A DNA stretch of 64,000 nt. Origin: Williamsia sp. 1135 (lineage in GTDB: Bacteria > Actinomycetota > Actinomycetes > Mycobacteriales > Mycobacteriaceae). Where the stretch lies: positions 1 to 64,000 of the forward strand of contig NZ_MJEI01000106.1 of NCBI RefSeq assembly GCF_002095395.1, read 5' to 3'. Below are positions 45,793 through 56,100 of this stretch, one piece after another. The translations under genes were made by a program, and so were the position numbers. How positions within the stretch are numbered: position 1 is the stretch's first letter; every line of letters starts with the position of its first letter. Below the pieces are notes generated by a model that saw only the letters and a program-made list of their open reading frames with translations, did not search any database and was not told where the DNA came from.

Positions 45793-46671
45793 TTGGCGAT
45801 GGTCGCACCGCGAATATCGGTCATTGTCCCAGCGTTCAACGAGAACGAAACGATTCGCGATTGTCTGCAAAGTTTGCTCGATCAAATCGATGATCTCAAA
45901 GAAGTGATCGCAGTTGATAACAACTCGACTGACGGAACGGACGAGATTATCGAGGAGTTCGTTTCCCGCAGCCCGAAATTCACGCTCCTCCGAGTTACTC
46001 GCCAGGGTCTTGTCCCGGCCCGTAATGCCGGATTTGCCGCGGCGCGCGGCGATATTCTTGCCCGCATCGATGCAGACACCCGGGTATGCGCCGGTTGGGC
46101 GGATGCGGTCGCCGACTTCTTTGACAAGCATGGCGCCGCCATCGCCGGGGCAACGGGACTGTGCTCCCTCTACGACGCGCCTTTTCAAGAAGGCTATCGG
46201 CGAAAGCACCGCGAAGTCACCGCGACTCTCCGCGACAATGCCGGAGGGCCGACTGATTACGGCCGGTTGTTCGGTTCGAACATGGCTGTGACGGCGACCG
46301 CCTGGGACAAAATCCGTGATCGGACGTCGGACAGGGACGATGTCTTCGAAGATCTCGACATAGCTCTTTGCCTGCGGGAGGCCGGCTTTCGCACGGCTCT
46401 GATGCCTGGCGCGGACGCGCAGATCTCCGGACGGAGATACCTGGTGGGTCCGGTTGCACACCTCCGGTATCTGATCTGTGATCAGCGCACTTATCAGGTG
46501 CACGGCATGCAGAAGGAACGCCTGTCAGCGATCTTGAAAATGTTTGTCGTCGACATTCCTTTTTACGCTTCGATGTTCTTGCCTTTCCGGCTCTACGACC
46601 TGGAGCAGGGAAAGTTTTCTCTGTCAGCGTTTAACAGGGTCAGGCGATTGAAGGTGCGGGCACACAGCTGA
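45793..46671 (+). CDS. Family 2 glycosyltransferase
   Basis: A 292-residue GT-A glycosyltransferase using a nucleotide sugar. It shows ISVIVPAFNENETI, AVDNNSTDGT, the metal motif RIDADTRV and the catalytic EDLDIALCLRE. A C-terminal hydrophobic stretch (FVVDIPFYASMFLPF) may anchor it to the membrane. Start: TTG at 45793 has GAGGT 6 bp upstream; ATG two codons later is possible. It precedes the pyruvyl transferase gene by 30 bp and lies within the secondary-metabolite region. Confidence 0.87.
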   Translation: MAMVAPRISVIVPAFNENETIRDCLQSLLDQIDDLKEVIAVDNNSTDGTDEIIEEFVSRSPKFTLLRVTRQGLVPARNAGFAAARGDILARIDADTRVCAGWADAVADFFDKHGAAIAGATGLCSLYDAPFQEGYRRKHREVTATLRDNAGGPTDYGRLFGSNMAVTATAWDKIRDRTSDRDDVFEDLDIALCLREAGFRTALMPGADAQISGRRYLVGPVAHLRYLICDQRTYQVHGMQKERLSAILKMFVVDIPFYASMFLPFRLYDLEQGKFSLSAFNRVRRLKVRAHS

Positions 46672-46701
46672 AACCGTAGGGACACGCGTACGCTCGCCGT
46701 T

Positions 46702-47706
46702 GTGCAATCGAAGGCCGAAATCGGCAAGTTCACTCTCGATGTTCTCAGTCGGCTGATAGCCCCGGGGGCGCATGTGGCGTTGGTCGACTATCCACATTAT
46801 TTCAATGCCGGTGACGCCTTGATCTATCGCGGAACGCTGAGCTATCTACGAGAACTGCGCGCGCATGTCGATTATGTCTGTTCGCCGTACAACTACGACT
46901 CGGCGTTGCTGCGGCGGCAGGTGCCGGAGGGGCCGATCCTCTTGCAGGGTGGGGGTAACTTCGGCGACCGATGGCCGCTGCATCAGCTGTTTCGGGAGCA
47001 GGTTCTGACCGACTTCCCGGACCGGATGGTGGTCCAGATGCCGCAGAGTATCGACTTCTCCGATCCGGTTTCGCTGGAGAGGGCCCGGTCGAGCTACGAG
47101 AAGCACGGCAACGTGACGTTGCTCGCCAGGGACCGAGGGGGTTTCGATCGGATGGAGCGCGATTTTCCCGCGTGTCGGATCGAGTTCTGTCCCGACGTCG
47201 CGTTCGGTGTCGTCGATCTGTTACCGGTCGGCAAAGCCACCCTCGACATCGCCATGGTCGTGCGCCAAGACGTCGAGGCGGCGTCCGACCCGGCCGACTT
47301 CGACGCGGCTGATCTGGCGATCGAACGGGCAGACTGGCATCTCGGAGTCGCTGGAAATCTCGGTTGGTGGTCGCGGTCGATCGCCGAGGCCGCGTTGTTC
47401 CGAGGGTCGGCGGTCAAGGACCGCATTTATCCCTCGGTTCGGCGATCGATGGATGCCCGGGCAGAGCTGAACATCTCGGCGGCCGTTCGGCGTTTGTCTC
47501 GCGGCCGGGTGGTCGTGACCGATCGACTGCATGCGGCTGTTCTGTCGGTGTTGCTGGACAAGCCGGTGGTGATGGTCGACAACGTCACCGGAAAGGTGTC
47601 GGCGATTCATCGCGACTACCTGGGTGCGCTGCCGGACGTCCACATCGCAGCTGGTTTCGCTGAGGCGGGACCGATTGCCCTGGAACTGGCTTCGAAGAGT
47701 CACTGA
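46702..47706 (+). CDS. Polysaccharide pyruvyl transferase family protein
   Basis: A 334-residue protein of the CsaB/PssK-type family, which adds ketal-linked pyruvate to sugars of surface glycans or glycolipids. Family marks are HYFNAGDALIYRG near the N-terminus, LLQGGGNFGDRWP and the C-terminal VVTDRLHAAVLSVLL. It starts at GTG. It follows the glycosyltransferase on the same strand with a short gap, suggesting a two-gene glycan modification unit. It is convergent with the exporter operon. Confidence 0.85.
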   Translation: MQSKAEIGKFTLDVLSRLIAPGAHVALVDYPHYFNAGDALIYRGTLSYLRELRAHVDYVCSPYNYDSALLRRQVPEGPILLQGGGNFGDRWPLHQLFREQVLTDFPDRMVVQMPQSIDFSDPVSLERARSSYEKHGNVTLLARDRGGFDRMERDFPACRIEFCPDVAFGVVDLLPVGKATLDIAMVVRQDVEAASDPADFDAADLAIERADWHLGVAGNLGWWSRSIAEAALFRGSAVKDRIYPSVRRSMDARAELNISAAVRRLSRGRVVVTDRLHAAVLSVLLDKPVVMVDNVTGKVSAIHRDYLGALPDVHIAAGFAEAGPIALELASKSH

Positions 47707-47738
47707 CGACCGGCCCCACTTGTCACCGACGCATGCGT

Positions 47739-49088
47739 CTAGTTCCGCGAAGCAGCTGCCCGTCGGTAGCCCCGCAAAGCGGGGTAGGCGAACACGAGAA
47801 TGATGCCCACCGCCCAGATGACGGTCTTGGTCAGGCTCTCGGCCACCGGCCCGCCGGTAGCCAAGGCCCGCATCGTTTCGATGGCGCAGGTCATGGGCTG
47901 ATTGCGAACCAGGGGCTGGATGATCTCTGGATAGGCACTGATCGGTGAGAACCCCGAGTTGAAGAACATGAGCAAGCTCGTGAACAGCGACATGATCGGC
48001 ACGAGAGGAAGATTCGAGCCCGACACCGCGAGAGTCAAGACGATCGTCGAGTACGCAGCGCCGTAGAGCAGCGCGACGGCGAACACCCCTATGGCGGGAA
48101 GGAGCCCCTGATTGAATCTCCAGCCGATCAACATGCCGACGGTCGTCAGCACGAGTGTGCTCACCAGGATGCGAATCAATTCGACGTTGACCCGAGACGA
48201 AATGTCTGCCGCGCGGTGAACCGGCATCACATAGAGTCGCGTGAGCAGTCCGGTACGGCGTTCACTGATGAGGCGGGTTCCGACGGCCAGCGAACCGAAC
48301 ATGGCGCCGACCAGCACCACAAGAGGAACTGTTCCGTACGCACTGTTCTGTCCTGTCGCCTGTCCGACGGCGTCACCGAGCACCACCTTGAACATGAGCA
48401 TGCTCAGCAGCGGGAACAACAGACTCTGGGCAAGCGTCAGTCGATCTCGGACCACGACACGGAATTGTCGACCGGTCAGCAATCCGGTGTGCGCCAGATA
48501 AGCACGGAACCCGAGTTCGCGGGGCGAGGCCGACGCGGAGAAGGTTGTCGCGACGGCGGCACGGTCTCCTGTGAGCTCAACCGGATCGGGTAGAGGCGCT
48601 GCCTGCACGGTTTCGGTATTACGCAGCTGCACTTCTCGAACGTCGATCTTGACGGTCGGCGCCTGCTGGAGCTCGATCGGAAAGTCCCCGCCCGCGCGAA
48701 CGCGGCGGGAGGTGATCTGTGTCAGTCGGCCGGTCCGGGACTGCTCGCCCGAGTCATCCGGGTCGTCCGACTCGGCCTTCGGCGAATCGAGCGCGATCTG
48801 CTCTGTTGCCCAATCGGCGGCCAGCGCGCCGGGTGACAGCATCGCCCAAGGGCCGACTACCGCGCGCATCGACCCGGACTCGGAGTAAGCCGCCGGTCTG
48901 CGTATTGGTCGCGTAGCCAGATCGGATGCATCGTCGACGTCGTCCCGACGGGCACGTCTGGGACCGGGTGAGACCGCCTCGGTGCGCCACCAGTGATCCT
49001 GTCGTGCACCGCCATCTCCCCGATGCCGAGGAGCTCTCGTTTCGTTCGGCGAATCGTCGGAAGCCGTGTTCCTGTTGCTCGAGGTCAT
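47739..49088 (-). CDS. DrrC-type ABC-2 permease with long N-terminal extension
   Basis: A 449-residue protein. The last about 250 residues form a six-helix ABC-2 permease (SLLFPLLSMLMFKVVLG, then GTRLISERRTGLLTRLYVMP, and NSGFSPISAYPEIIQP) like DrrC. The first about 190 residues are charged, Pro/Arg/Asp-rich and probably disordered, which is not usual for the family. It overlaps the previous permease by 4 bp and is the last gene of the three-gene exporter operon. The likely cargo is the product of the neighbouring NRPS, or a lipid, by context. Confidence 0.83.
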   Translation of the reverse strand: MTSSNRNTASDDSPNETRAPRHRGDGGARQDHWWRTEAVSPGPRRARRDDVDDASDLATRPIRRPAAYSESGSMRAVVGPWAMLSPGALAADWATEQIALDSPKAESDDPDDSGEQSRTGRLTQITSRRVRAGGDFPIELQQAPTVKIDVREVQLRNTETVQAAPLPDPVELTGDRAAVATTFSASASPRELGFRAYLAHTGLLTGRQFRVVVRDRLTLAQSLLFPLLSMLMFKVVLGDAVGQATGQNSAYGTVPLVVLVGAMFGSLAVGTRLISERRTGLLTRLYVMPVHRAADISSRVNVELIRILVSTLVLTTVGMLIGWRFNQGLLPAIGVFAVALLYGAAYSTIVLTLAVSGSNLPLVPIMSLFTSLLMFFNSGFSPISAYPEIIQPLVRNQPMTCAIETMRALATGGPVAESLTKTVIWAVGIILVFAYPALRGYRRAAASRN

Positions 49089-49900
49089 CGGCGGCTACTC
49101 CGGATCGTCACAAACAGGCCACCGAGGACCGCGACCAGGGCAACACCTCCGGCCCAACAGAGCGGTGGGATGAGCAGACCCCACGTCACCGTGCCTCCGT
49201 CGAAGCCGCGCATCAGATCTGTGAATTGTGAAATCGGTTGGTTTCGCGCGAATGGCTGAATCCATTCGGGAAACCTCTCCTCGGGTATGAACCCTGTCGA
49301 GAGCATCCCGAGGATCAATTGTGGAAGTGCCAGTGCCTGACTCGTGGCCTCTGGATTTCGCGAAATCGTCCCGATGATGTCAGCACCGAAAGCCAAGATC
49401 ATGCCGACGACGAAAGCGACGGTGAAGAACCCGATCAGGTTCAGGACGCCCGAGTCAGGTCGCCAACCGATGACAAGTCCCGAAATCACGGCCCAAACCA
49501 ACGATATGACGAGCAGCACCATGTTCGCGCCGAGTCGTGCCATCAAGGGCACCATCGCGTTCACAGGCATGCTGCGCAGCCGATTGGTCAATCCCAGGCT
49601 CCCGTCGTTCGCCGCGCGCATCGCGGCGGACGTGGCGACGAATCCAACCGACTGGAGGCAGATGACCGGCATGAGGAATTGCGCGTAGTCCATGCCCGGG
49701 TAGTTGTTCATGATCGCCCGGAGCGGAATGTAGAAACAGATCGTCAGGAACACCGGGGCGGTGATCGACAAGAAGAACTCGCCCTGCCGGCCCATCCCTC
49801 TGAGTGATCGGTTCGTCAGGGCCAGCCATTGCTGTACCGGGTGGACCGAAGGACGATCGGCGTCGGACGCGACGACCCTGGCGGGGTTCGCAGTCGTCAT
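49085..49900 (-). CDS. DrrB-type ABC-2 permease
   Basis: A 271-residue membrane protein with six hydrophobic helices of the ABC-2/daunorubicin exporter type (FFLSITAPVFLTICFYIPL, LTNRLRSMPVNAMVPL, GMLSTGFIPEERFPEW). With its neighbours it forms a DrrA-DrrB-DrrC exporter. It overlaps the ATPase gene upstream and the second permease downstream by 4 bp each, so the complex would be made in fixed ratio. Confidence 0.86.
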   Translation of the reverse strand: MTTANPARVVASDADRPSVHPVQQWLALTNRSLRGMGRQGEFFLSITAPVFLTICFYIPLRAIMNNYPGMDYAQFLMPVICLQSVGFVATSAAMRAANDGSLGLTNRLRSMPVNAMVPLMARLGANMVLLVISLVWAVISGLVIGWRPDSGVLNLIGFFTVAFVVGMILAFGADIIGTISRNPEATSQALALPQLILGMLSTGFIPEERFPEWIQPFARNQPISQFTDLMRGFDGGTVTWGLLIPPLCWAGGVALVAVLGGLFVTIRSSRR

Positions 49901-51039
49901 GAGCCACCAGGAGCAGTGGTGGCGCTGTCGGTCAGTTTGAGGAACACGTCGTCGAGCGAGGGACGTCGTAGACCGACATCAGTGAGTTCGATGCCTGCCG
50001 CGTCTGTCCTCTTGACGATCTCGACCAGGGTCTGTGTGGCGTTGACCGCGGGCAAGGTCAGAGATGTCCGAGACATGTCGATCCGGATCGCGCCCTCTGG
50101 GACGAGGTCGGCAAGCAGTGTCTTGATCTTCGCGAGGTCGTCGGGGTAGCTGGGGATGACTTCGCAGAAGTTGCCGCTGACCTTTTCTTTCAGCTCGTTG
50201 GCGGTTCCCTCGGCGATGACCCGACCTTTGTCGATGACAACGATCCGATCGCTGAGCAGATCTGCTTCTTCCAGGTATTGGGTCGTGAGGAGGGTGGTTA
50301 TGCCCTGATCGCGAAGTGACGTGACGATGTTCCACACGTCTTGTCGGCTGCGCGGATCGAGTCCGGTGGTCGGCTCGTCCAAGAAGACGACCTCTGGGCG
50401 AACGACCAGGCCGCATGCAATGTCGATTCGTCGACGCATGCCACCCGAGAACTTGCCGACCCGTCGGGACGCGGCATCCACCAGGTTGAATGCCTCGAGC
50501 AATTCGTCGGCACGATGCGTGGCGTCGTTCTTTCGCAGGCCCATCAGGCGACCGAAGAGGACGAGATTCTCGCGGCCCGTCAACGACTCGTCCAAGGCGG
50601 CGAACTGACCGGTGAGCATGATCGATTTACGTACTGCTGCACGATCTTTGACGACGTCATAGCCGGCGATCTCGGCGCTGCCGCCGTCCGGGGTGAGCAG
50701 TGTGGCCAGCATGTTGACGGTGGTGGTTTTGCCCGCGCCGTTCGGCCCCAGCAGTCCCAGCACGGTACCGGTGGGTACCTCGAAACTGACTCCGTCGACT
50801 GCCGTGAACTCGCCGAAGCGCTTGACCAGGTTGTCTGCGACAACACTGTTCCTTCGCTCGACCGCGGGCACATCAGCGTCCCCGACCCGGAACTCGGTGA
50901 TGGGATAGGAATGGGCCGCCGTCCGCTGGTCAGAGTGGTCGTGACTGTTGCTCGATCGCGTAACTCGGCCCCGCCTCGCTTGCATGTCCGTCCCGTCATC
51001 GTCATGGTCGCATGGCGGCGCGCGCCCCTGATCGACCAT
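49897..51039 (-). CDS. DrrA-type ABC transporter ATPase
   Basis: An approximately 380-residue ATP-binding subunit of the daunorubicin-resistance exporter family. Walker A GPNGAGKTTTV, signature FSGGMRRRIDIA, Walker B VVFLDEPTTGLD and the family-typical TTQYLEEAD in place of a histidine H-loop are all present. A DrrA-like C-terminal domain follows. The start is uncertain: ATG at 51039 is used here, ATG at 50985 is equally possible, and an open frame reaches 51120. It heads the three-gene operon and diverges from the NRPS genes. Confidence 0.88.
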   Translation of the reverse strand: MVDQGRAPPCDHDDDGTDMQARRGRVTRSSNSHDHSDQRTAAHSYPITEFRVGDADVPAVERRNSVVADNLVKRFGEFTAVDGVSFEVPTGTVLGLLGPNGAGKTTTVNMLATLLTPDGGSAEIAGYDVVKDRAAVRKSIMLTGQFAALDESLTGRENLVLFGRLMGLRKNDATHRADELLEAFNLVDAASRRVGKFSGGMRRRIDIACGLVVRPEVVFLDEPTTGLDPRSRQDVWNIVTSLRDQGITTLLTTQYLEEADLLSDRIVVIDKGRVIAEGTANELKEKVSGNFCEVIPSYPDDLAKIKTLLADLVPEGAIRIDMSRTSLTLPAVNATQTLVEIVKRTDAAGIELTDVGLRRPSLDDVFLKLTDSATTAPGGS

Positions 51040-51243
51040 AACGAACCTAGCGCAGAAATCCGGGCGTAACACTACGGCGTTCCGCGTCGATATCGTCTGT
51101 GTGAATGAAATGTCGGCCAATTGGTATTCAAAGGTCTAGCAATGGCTATAATTCGGTGACCTGGACGGGGCTATTGCAGGTAACCGAACGAATACGTGTT
51201 TCGTAGGTCGCATTCGGCGCACGTGGCGAGATGGGAGGGCGTT

Positions 51244-51606
51244 GTGGTTCTGCAGCTCCGACGTAATGGTAGGGGGCCATCGGCTCCGACTGGTGGCCGT
51301 AACACGCGTGACCGCGGCGGTCGCACACTGACGCAGATGGTGATGACTGCAGCTGAGGCTGCGCGTGATCGGCCGGCGGTCGTCGGTCCGGACTACGCAG
51401 TGAGCTTCGGCGAGCTCAAAGCGCGGGCGCAAGGCGCCGCCGTAGCGATGTCGAGTGAATCGGGTGTGGATGACTCCGCTCTCACGGTCGCCCTCATGAC
51501 CGCTGTTCCCGGCCTAGCGGTTGCGGGCCCCAAGGGTCTGGCGGATACGCTGAGCGGGATACGGATTCAAGCAATGATGGTTCTCGCCGAGTTCGAACTG
51601 GTCTGA
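51244..51606 (+). CDS. Small adenylation-like protein X1 (truncated A-domain homologue)
   Basis: A 120-residue protein of unknown function. After a basic N-terminus of about 30 residues it reads like the first strand region of an NRPS adenylation domain ([18 protein letters not shown]) and then departs from it ([20 protein letters not shown], shown by its first part). All core A-domain motifs are missing. The same two-part layout occurs in X2 at 52216-52644 and inside the NRPS near 62344-62690. GTG at 51244 follows GGGAGGG; an upstream GTG at 51196 is possible. It lies 89 bp before mbtH. Confidence 0.6.
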   Translation: MVLQLRRNGRGPSAPTGGRNTRDRGGRTLTQMVMTAAEAARDRPAVVGPDYAVSFGELKARAQGAAVAMSSESGVDDSALTVALMTAVPGLAVAGPKGLADTLSGIRIQAMMVLAEFELV

Positions 51607-51695
51607 ATCGGGCCCCGTGCTTCGTGCCGCTGCTGCGGTGCGCCGGGTTGCCTCGACCAGGGGGTTCGCGGTGGGACATTTATGGAGGGACCACC

Positions 51696-51917
51696 ATGAG
51701 CAACCCATTTGACGACGAAGACGGCCGGTTCTTTGTGCTGGTCAACGATGAGAATCAGCACTCGCTGTGGCCGACGTTCGCCGACATCCCGTCAGGTTGG
51801 AACAAGGTCTTCGGTGAAGCTTCCCGAAGTGAATGCCTCGATTACGTCAACGAACACTGGACCGACCTGCGTCCGCAGAGCTTGATCGACGCAATGGAAG
51901 CCGACTCGGCTCAGTAG
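51696..51917 (+). CDS. MbtH-like protein
   Basis: A 73-residue MbtH-like protein, a small partner that binds NRPS adenylation domains and often is needed for their folding or activity. The conserved [15 protein letters not shown] and the paired tryptophans of [10 protein letters not shown] are present. ATG follows GGAGGGA by 5 bp. It precedes the NRPS on the same strand, so it presumably serves it. Confidence 0.95.
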   Translation: MSNPFDDEDGRFFVLVNDENQHSLWPTFADIPSGWNKVFGEASRSECLDYVNEHWTDLRPQSLIDAMEADSAQ

Positions 51918-52215
51918 GCGGCAAACTCGCGGCGCGACTTCCTTCGCAATACTCGCTCGATCAGCTATCCTGATCGTGACAGTCGCGAGTGTCCGTGATG
52001 GTCACGTGGGTGTCTTTGTCGAATCGGGTGCGAAGACTCCATCGATCTCGAGGTCTCCGCAGGTGAGGGACCAGTCACCGCTAGCTGTGGTACACATCAC
52101 ACCCCGATCGTGTAACAGCTTGGAAAACCGCTCTTCCCTTATCCTTCGCGTACTGTGACTATTACTACGCGAAGCTAGATACAAGTCGTGGTAGACGCAC
52201 AGGGTTGGTGAGCAT
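51918..52215 (+). other. Intergenic region between mbtH and X2
   Basis: About 298 bp. The right half is relatively AT-rich and may hold a promoter for X2. A possible 60-residue frame at 51976-52158 has no ribosome site or recognisable domain. Nothing else supported. Confidence 0.35.
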
Positions 52216-52644
52216 ATGGCTATTTCAACGATTCGTCCTCAGTCGAGGGTCGATGAGTCTGTTGCGCAGGTTGTCGGACTGCCTGAGGCGGTCTTGCAGA
52301 TCACTCGTGTGACACCTGACCGCGTGGTTGTCAGGTACCGCTCGCGGGTCCTCAACTACCGCGACCTCACCGCCGCCATCAATTTGATGATGCCTGTGAC
52401 GCGTAGTCAGCAGATGGACGATCGGGCCGCTGTGGTCGCAGCCATTTTCGCCGGCATCCCCGCTCTGGGTTCCGAGCCAAACGCTGCGGCTGTAACCGGC
52501 GTCGTGGACGGCGCGTTGGCGCAGATTGCCACGGACCTCGCCGATCTGAATTCGGCTACAGCGCCGCCGCGCGAGCGCGTCACGGCAAACCGCACGAGCG
52601 AAATGGATCTGCGCGTCATCGCCAGCCGCCTCACCGGCAAGTAG
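52216..52644 (+). CDS. Small adenylation-like protein X2 (truncated A-domain homologue)
   Basis: A 142-residue protein of unknown function. Residues about 30-55 (TPDRVVVRYRSRVLNYRDL) resemble the start of an adenylation domain; then MDDRAAVVAAIFAGIPALGS matches the second part of X1 and of the NRPS insert. No AMP-binding motif is present. The C-terminus (about 100-142) is unique and polar. ATG follows GGTGAG closely. It lies between mbtH and the NRPS, on the same strand. Confidence 0.6.
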   Translation: MAISTIRPQSRVDESVAQVVGLPEAVLQITRVTPDRVVVRYRSRVLNYRDLTAAINLMMPVTRSQQMDDRAAVVAAIFAGIPALGSEPNAAAVTGVVDGALAQIATDLADLNSATAPPRERVTANRTSEMDLRVIASRLTGK

Positions 52645-53171
52645 AGCGGTTCGGAGGTAGTCGGCCCCGGCAAGTGCGGGTGCATCACGTCGGTGACTGA
52701 TCCCGACCGGTGTGGCACCGCTAGGCGAGATCGCGGCGCTGGAAATGCCAGGTCGACATCCGCTTGACGTTCTGGGTTTCCCTAGCCATCTGCACGTGCA
52801 TTTGCTGTTCTCTGAATGCCGACGTAACGTTGGATCTTCGTTCAGTAGACACAATTTGTGATCTTTAAACCAATGAATCCGGCCTTTGATGCTGTCCGGT
52901 TCGATTTCGGCTGAGGTCTAGAATTAGGCTTCAGATATGCAGCGGCCCGTTATCTATCCATGTAACGCGTGTGACAGCCTTGTCGATATGTCACAGAACG
53001 ACATGCCTTATCGCGTGTCTGAACTCTGATGTTCGAACGCGTGGTTACTGTTGGAGGACGCCCGGGTAGGGCGTTGACGACGCTGAGGACCGGGTGTCAC
53101 GAAGATCGGTTGCGTAGCCACGGTCGTTCGAAGCCGAGGCGAGCATTCGTTCGAGATTGGAGCGAGAGATT
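52645..53171 (+). other. Intergenic region upstream of the NRPS
   Basis: About 527 bp with markedly lower GC around 52800-53040 than its surroundings, suggesting promoter and regulatory DNA for the NRPS. A 26-codon frame on the minus strand (52721-52801) is not convincing. An in-frame stop at 53115-53117 limits how far upstream the NRPS can begin. Confidence 0.45.
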
Positions 53172-56100
53172 TTGAGTGCTGGCCGTTCAGACGTACCAGC
53201 AGGTGTAACCGACGATGCGTTCGAGTTGTCGGCAGCGCAACGCGGCATATGGTTCGCGCAGCAAAGCTTGGGCCAAGTGGCCATCAACATCGCTCAGTAC
53301 GTAGAACTCAACGGTCAGATCGATCTGGAGACGCTGACCGAGGCATCGCGGTTGGCAGGTCAGGAACTCGGCTCCGGATATTTGCGTCTCGTCGAGACGG
53401 ACGCCCTTCCGTTTCAGTACGTAGACCCCGGGATCGACGACACAATCGAACTGCTGGACGTGTCGGGCGAGACCGATCCAGTTGCCGCGGCAAATGCCTG
53501 GATGCGTGAGGAATACCGCAGGCCTGTTGATCTCTTGAACGATCGGTTGTCCGTGAGCGCCTTGCTCCGGATCGGTGAAGACCATTATTTCTGGTATCTG
53601 CGGACCCACCACATAGCTTTCGATGGCTTCGGAGCGATGGCGCTGGTCACGAGGATCGCGGAAGTCTACTCGGCCATGATCGCCGGGGAGTCGATCCCGC
53701 CTGCTCGAGGCGCCTTGTTGCCCGAAGTGGTCTCAGAGGAGCGAAAGTATCGTTCGTCGGACCGGTTCGGAAAGGACCGCGAGTACTGGGCCGAGCGCAC
53801 GGCGGATCTGCCGGCGCCGCTGTCCCTCGCTCATCATCGAGCGGCGCCCGGTGAGTTTTCGAGGGTCGCCTCGGCCACGCTGGCCGACGAGACGGCCGCG
53901 CTTCTCGACGAAGCTTCGAAAGCCGCTTCCGGTAGCTCCGCGCCGGCAGTGATAGCCGCATTCGCGGCGTACCTGGCGCGAATCAGCGATGTCGAAGAAG
54001 TGGTGCTGAGCCTCCCGGTCTCCGCTCGCAACACGTCCAAATTGCGGCGAGCGGGTGGCATGGTGTCCAACGTCGTGCCCTTGCGTTTGACGGTGTCGTC
54101 TGAGACGACCGTCGAGGACCTGGTGCGGGATGTTCAGACCGAGCTGACCGGCGCGCTACGCAGGCAGCTGTACCGGCACGAGGACATGCGGCGCGACGTC
54201 GGTCAAGGGACCGCGCAGAGGGGTTTGTTCGGGCCCTCTGTGAACCTCATGATGTTTCAACCGCTTGTGGACCTCGGCGACGTCGTCGGCCATCTGCACG
54301 TTCTCACGACCGGGCCGGTCGAGGACCTCTCGATCAATCTTTATCCTGGTGTGCGCGGTTCCAACCTGAGAATCGACTTCGAGGCCAACCCGAGCACGTA
54401 CACCGATGACGAACTCCTGAGTCATCACAACCGGTTCACCGATTACCTGGGCCAGATATTGCGTGCAGAACCGGGGACCCGCGTGGGTGCCCTCAGTCTC
54501 GGTACCCCGGCCGAGATCGGCGCGACCATGGTCCACTGGAATGCCACCGACAGCCTGGTGAACGACGAGTCCGTCCTCGACATGTGGTCGGCGCGGGTTC
54601 GAGAAACCCCCCAGGCGGTCGCTTTCGTCGACGGACAGACGACCTTGACGTTCGCGGAGTTCGATGACCTCACGGATCGGTGCGCTGGACTCCTTCAGGC
54701 AAATGGTGTACTCCCCGGCGACCGGGTCGCCGTGGCGATGTCGAGGTCGCTGGACATGTGCACGTGGATCTTCGGGATCCTCAAGTGCGGCAGTGCGTAC
54801 GTGCCCCTCGACCCCGAGCATCCTACTTCGCGGGTCATCGATGTCCTCGAGACCGCGGCGGCCTCGACCGTCATCGCACCACTGCGGGACTGGGAAAGGC
54901 TCGGCGAGGGCCACAACGACGTCCGATACATCGATCCCGAGACCGCAGACCTGACCAGTGGCCCCGGATCTTCCAAGCCGGCGAATGTGACGATTCGTGC
55001 GAGCTCTCTCGCGTATGTTTTGTTCACCTCGGGGTCGACGGGGACTCCGAAGGGTGTGGCGATCAGTCATCGGTCCCTGGTGAACCAGATCTCTTGGCTG
55101 ATCTCCGAGTTCGGTTTGACGACAACCGATTCGGTTCTCCTGAAGACTCCTGTCACATTCGATGCCTCGGTCTGGGAACTGTTTGCACCCGGCGCGGCGG
55201 GTGCGCGCCTCGTTGTTTCTGGTCCGGACGCGCACAGGGACCCTGAGCTGTTGGCCCAACTCATCGATCGCCACTCCGTGACCATTGCCCAGTTCGTGCC
55301 GTCGGTGCTGAGTCTGGTCACCGAGGTGGCCTCCCGAGACGCGATGAAGACGCTGCGGACAGTGTTTGTCGGTGGAGAGGCGCTGTCCGGTGCGCTGGTT
55401 CAGCAATTCCGGATGATTTCTGAGGCCGACGTCGTAAACCTGTACGGGCCCACCGAAGCAACGATCAATGCGACGTCTCACGTGGTAGAGAGGGGTCGCG
55501 ATCAGGTCGCGGAATTGGTGCCCATCGGGCAGCCGGTGTGGAACACGCGCGCATGGGTCCTCGACAGGCAATTGCGGCCCGCGGTCGTAGGTGCGACAGG
55601 CGAGCTGTATCTGTCGGGTAGCCAACTTGCGCAAGGATATGCGCGAGCCGCGGAACTCACCGCCTCACGCTACGTGGCGTGTCCGTTCGGTGGCGAGGGT
55701 GACCGAATGTACCGCACCGGGGATCTGGTGCGGTGGAATGCGACCGGACGCCTGGAATATGTTGGACGCGCGGACTTTCAGGTCAAGATCCGTGGTCTGA
55801 GAATCGAACTCGGGGACATCGAAGCAGCCATTCTCGCCGATGACTGCGTTCGTCAGGCCGTCGTCGTCGTTCACGACGGCATCCATGGCCAGCGACTGGT
55901 GGGATACGTGGTCGCCGCCGACACCGGCGAAGACACACATTTCGACACCGCGAAACTGATGGATACCGTGAGGGAACGGGTCCCCGAGTACATGATCCCG
56001 GATGCAATCGTGCCGCTCGCGCACATGCCGCTGGGACCGAACGGCAAAGTCGATCGCGGAGCTCTTCCCGAACCTGACTTCTCCGCGCAGCGGGTGGCGT

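Noticed and set aside
51976-52158. 60-residue plus-strand frame between mbtH and X2
   Set aside because: No ribosome site and no domain. It lies in an AT-richer likely promoter region.
52721-52801. 26-codon minus-strand frame upstream of the NRPS
   Set aside because: Start and stop are present, but the ribosome site is weak and there is no recognisable motif. It could be a leader peptide, but support is too thin.
54156-55634. 492-residue minus-strand frame inside the NRPS
   Set aside because: Antisense to condensation and adenylation domains. Composition is rich in Arg, His and Asp, as expected for a shadow frame.
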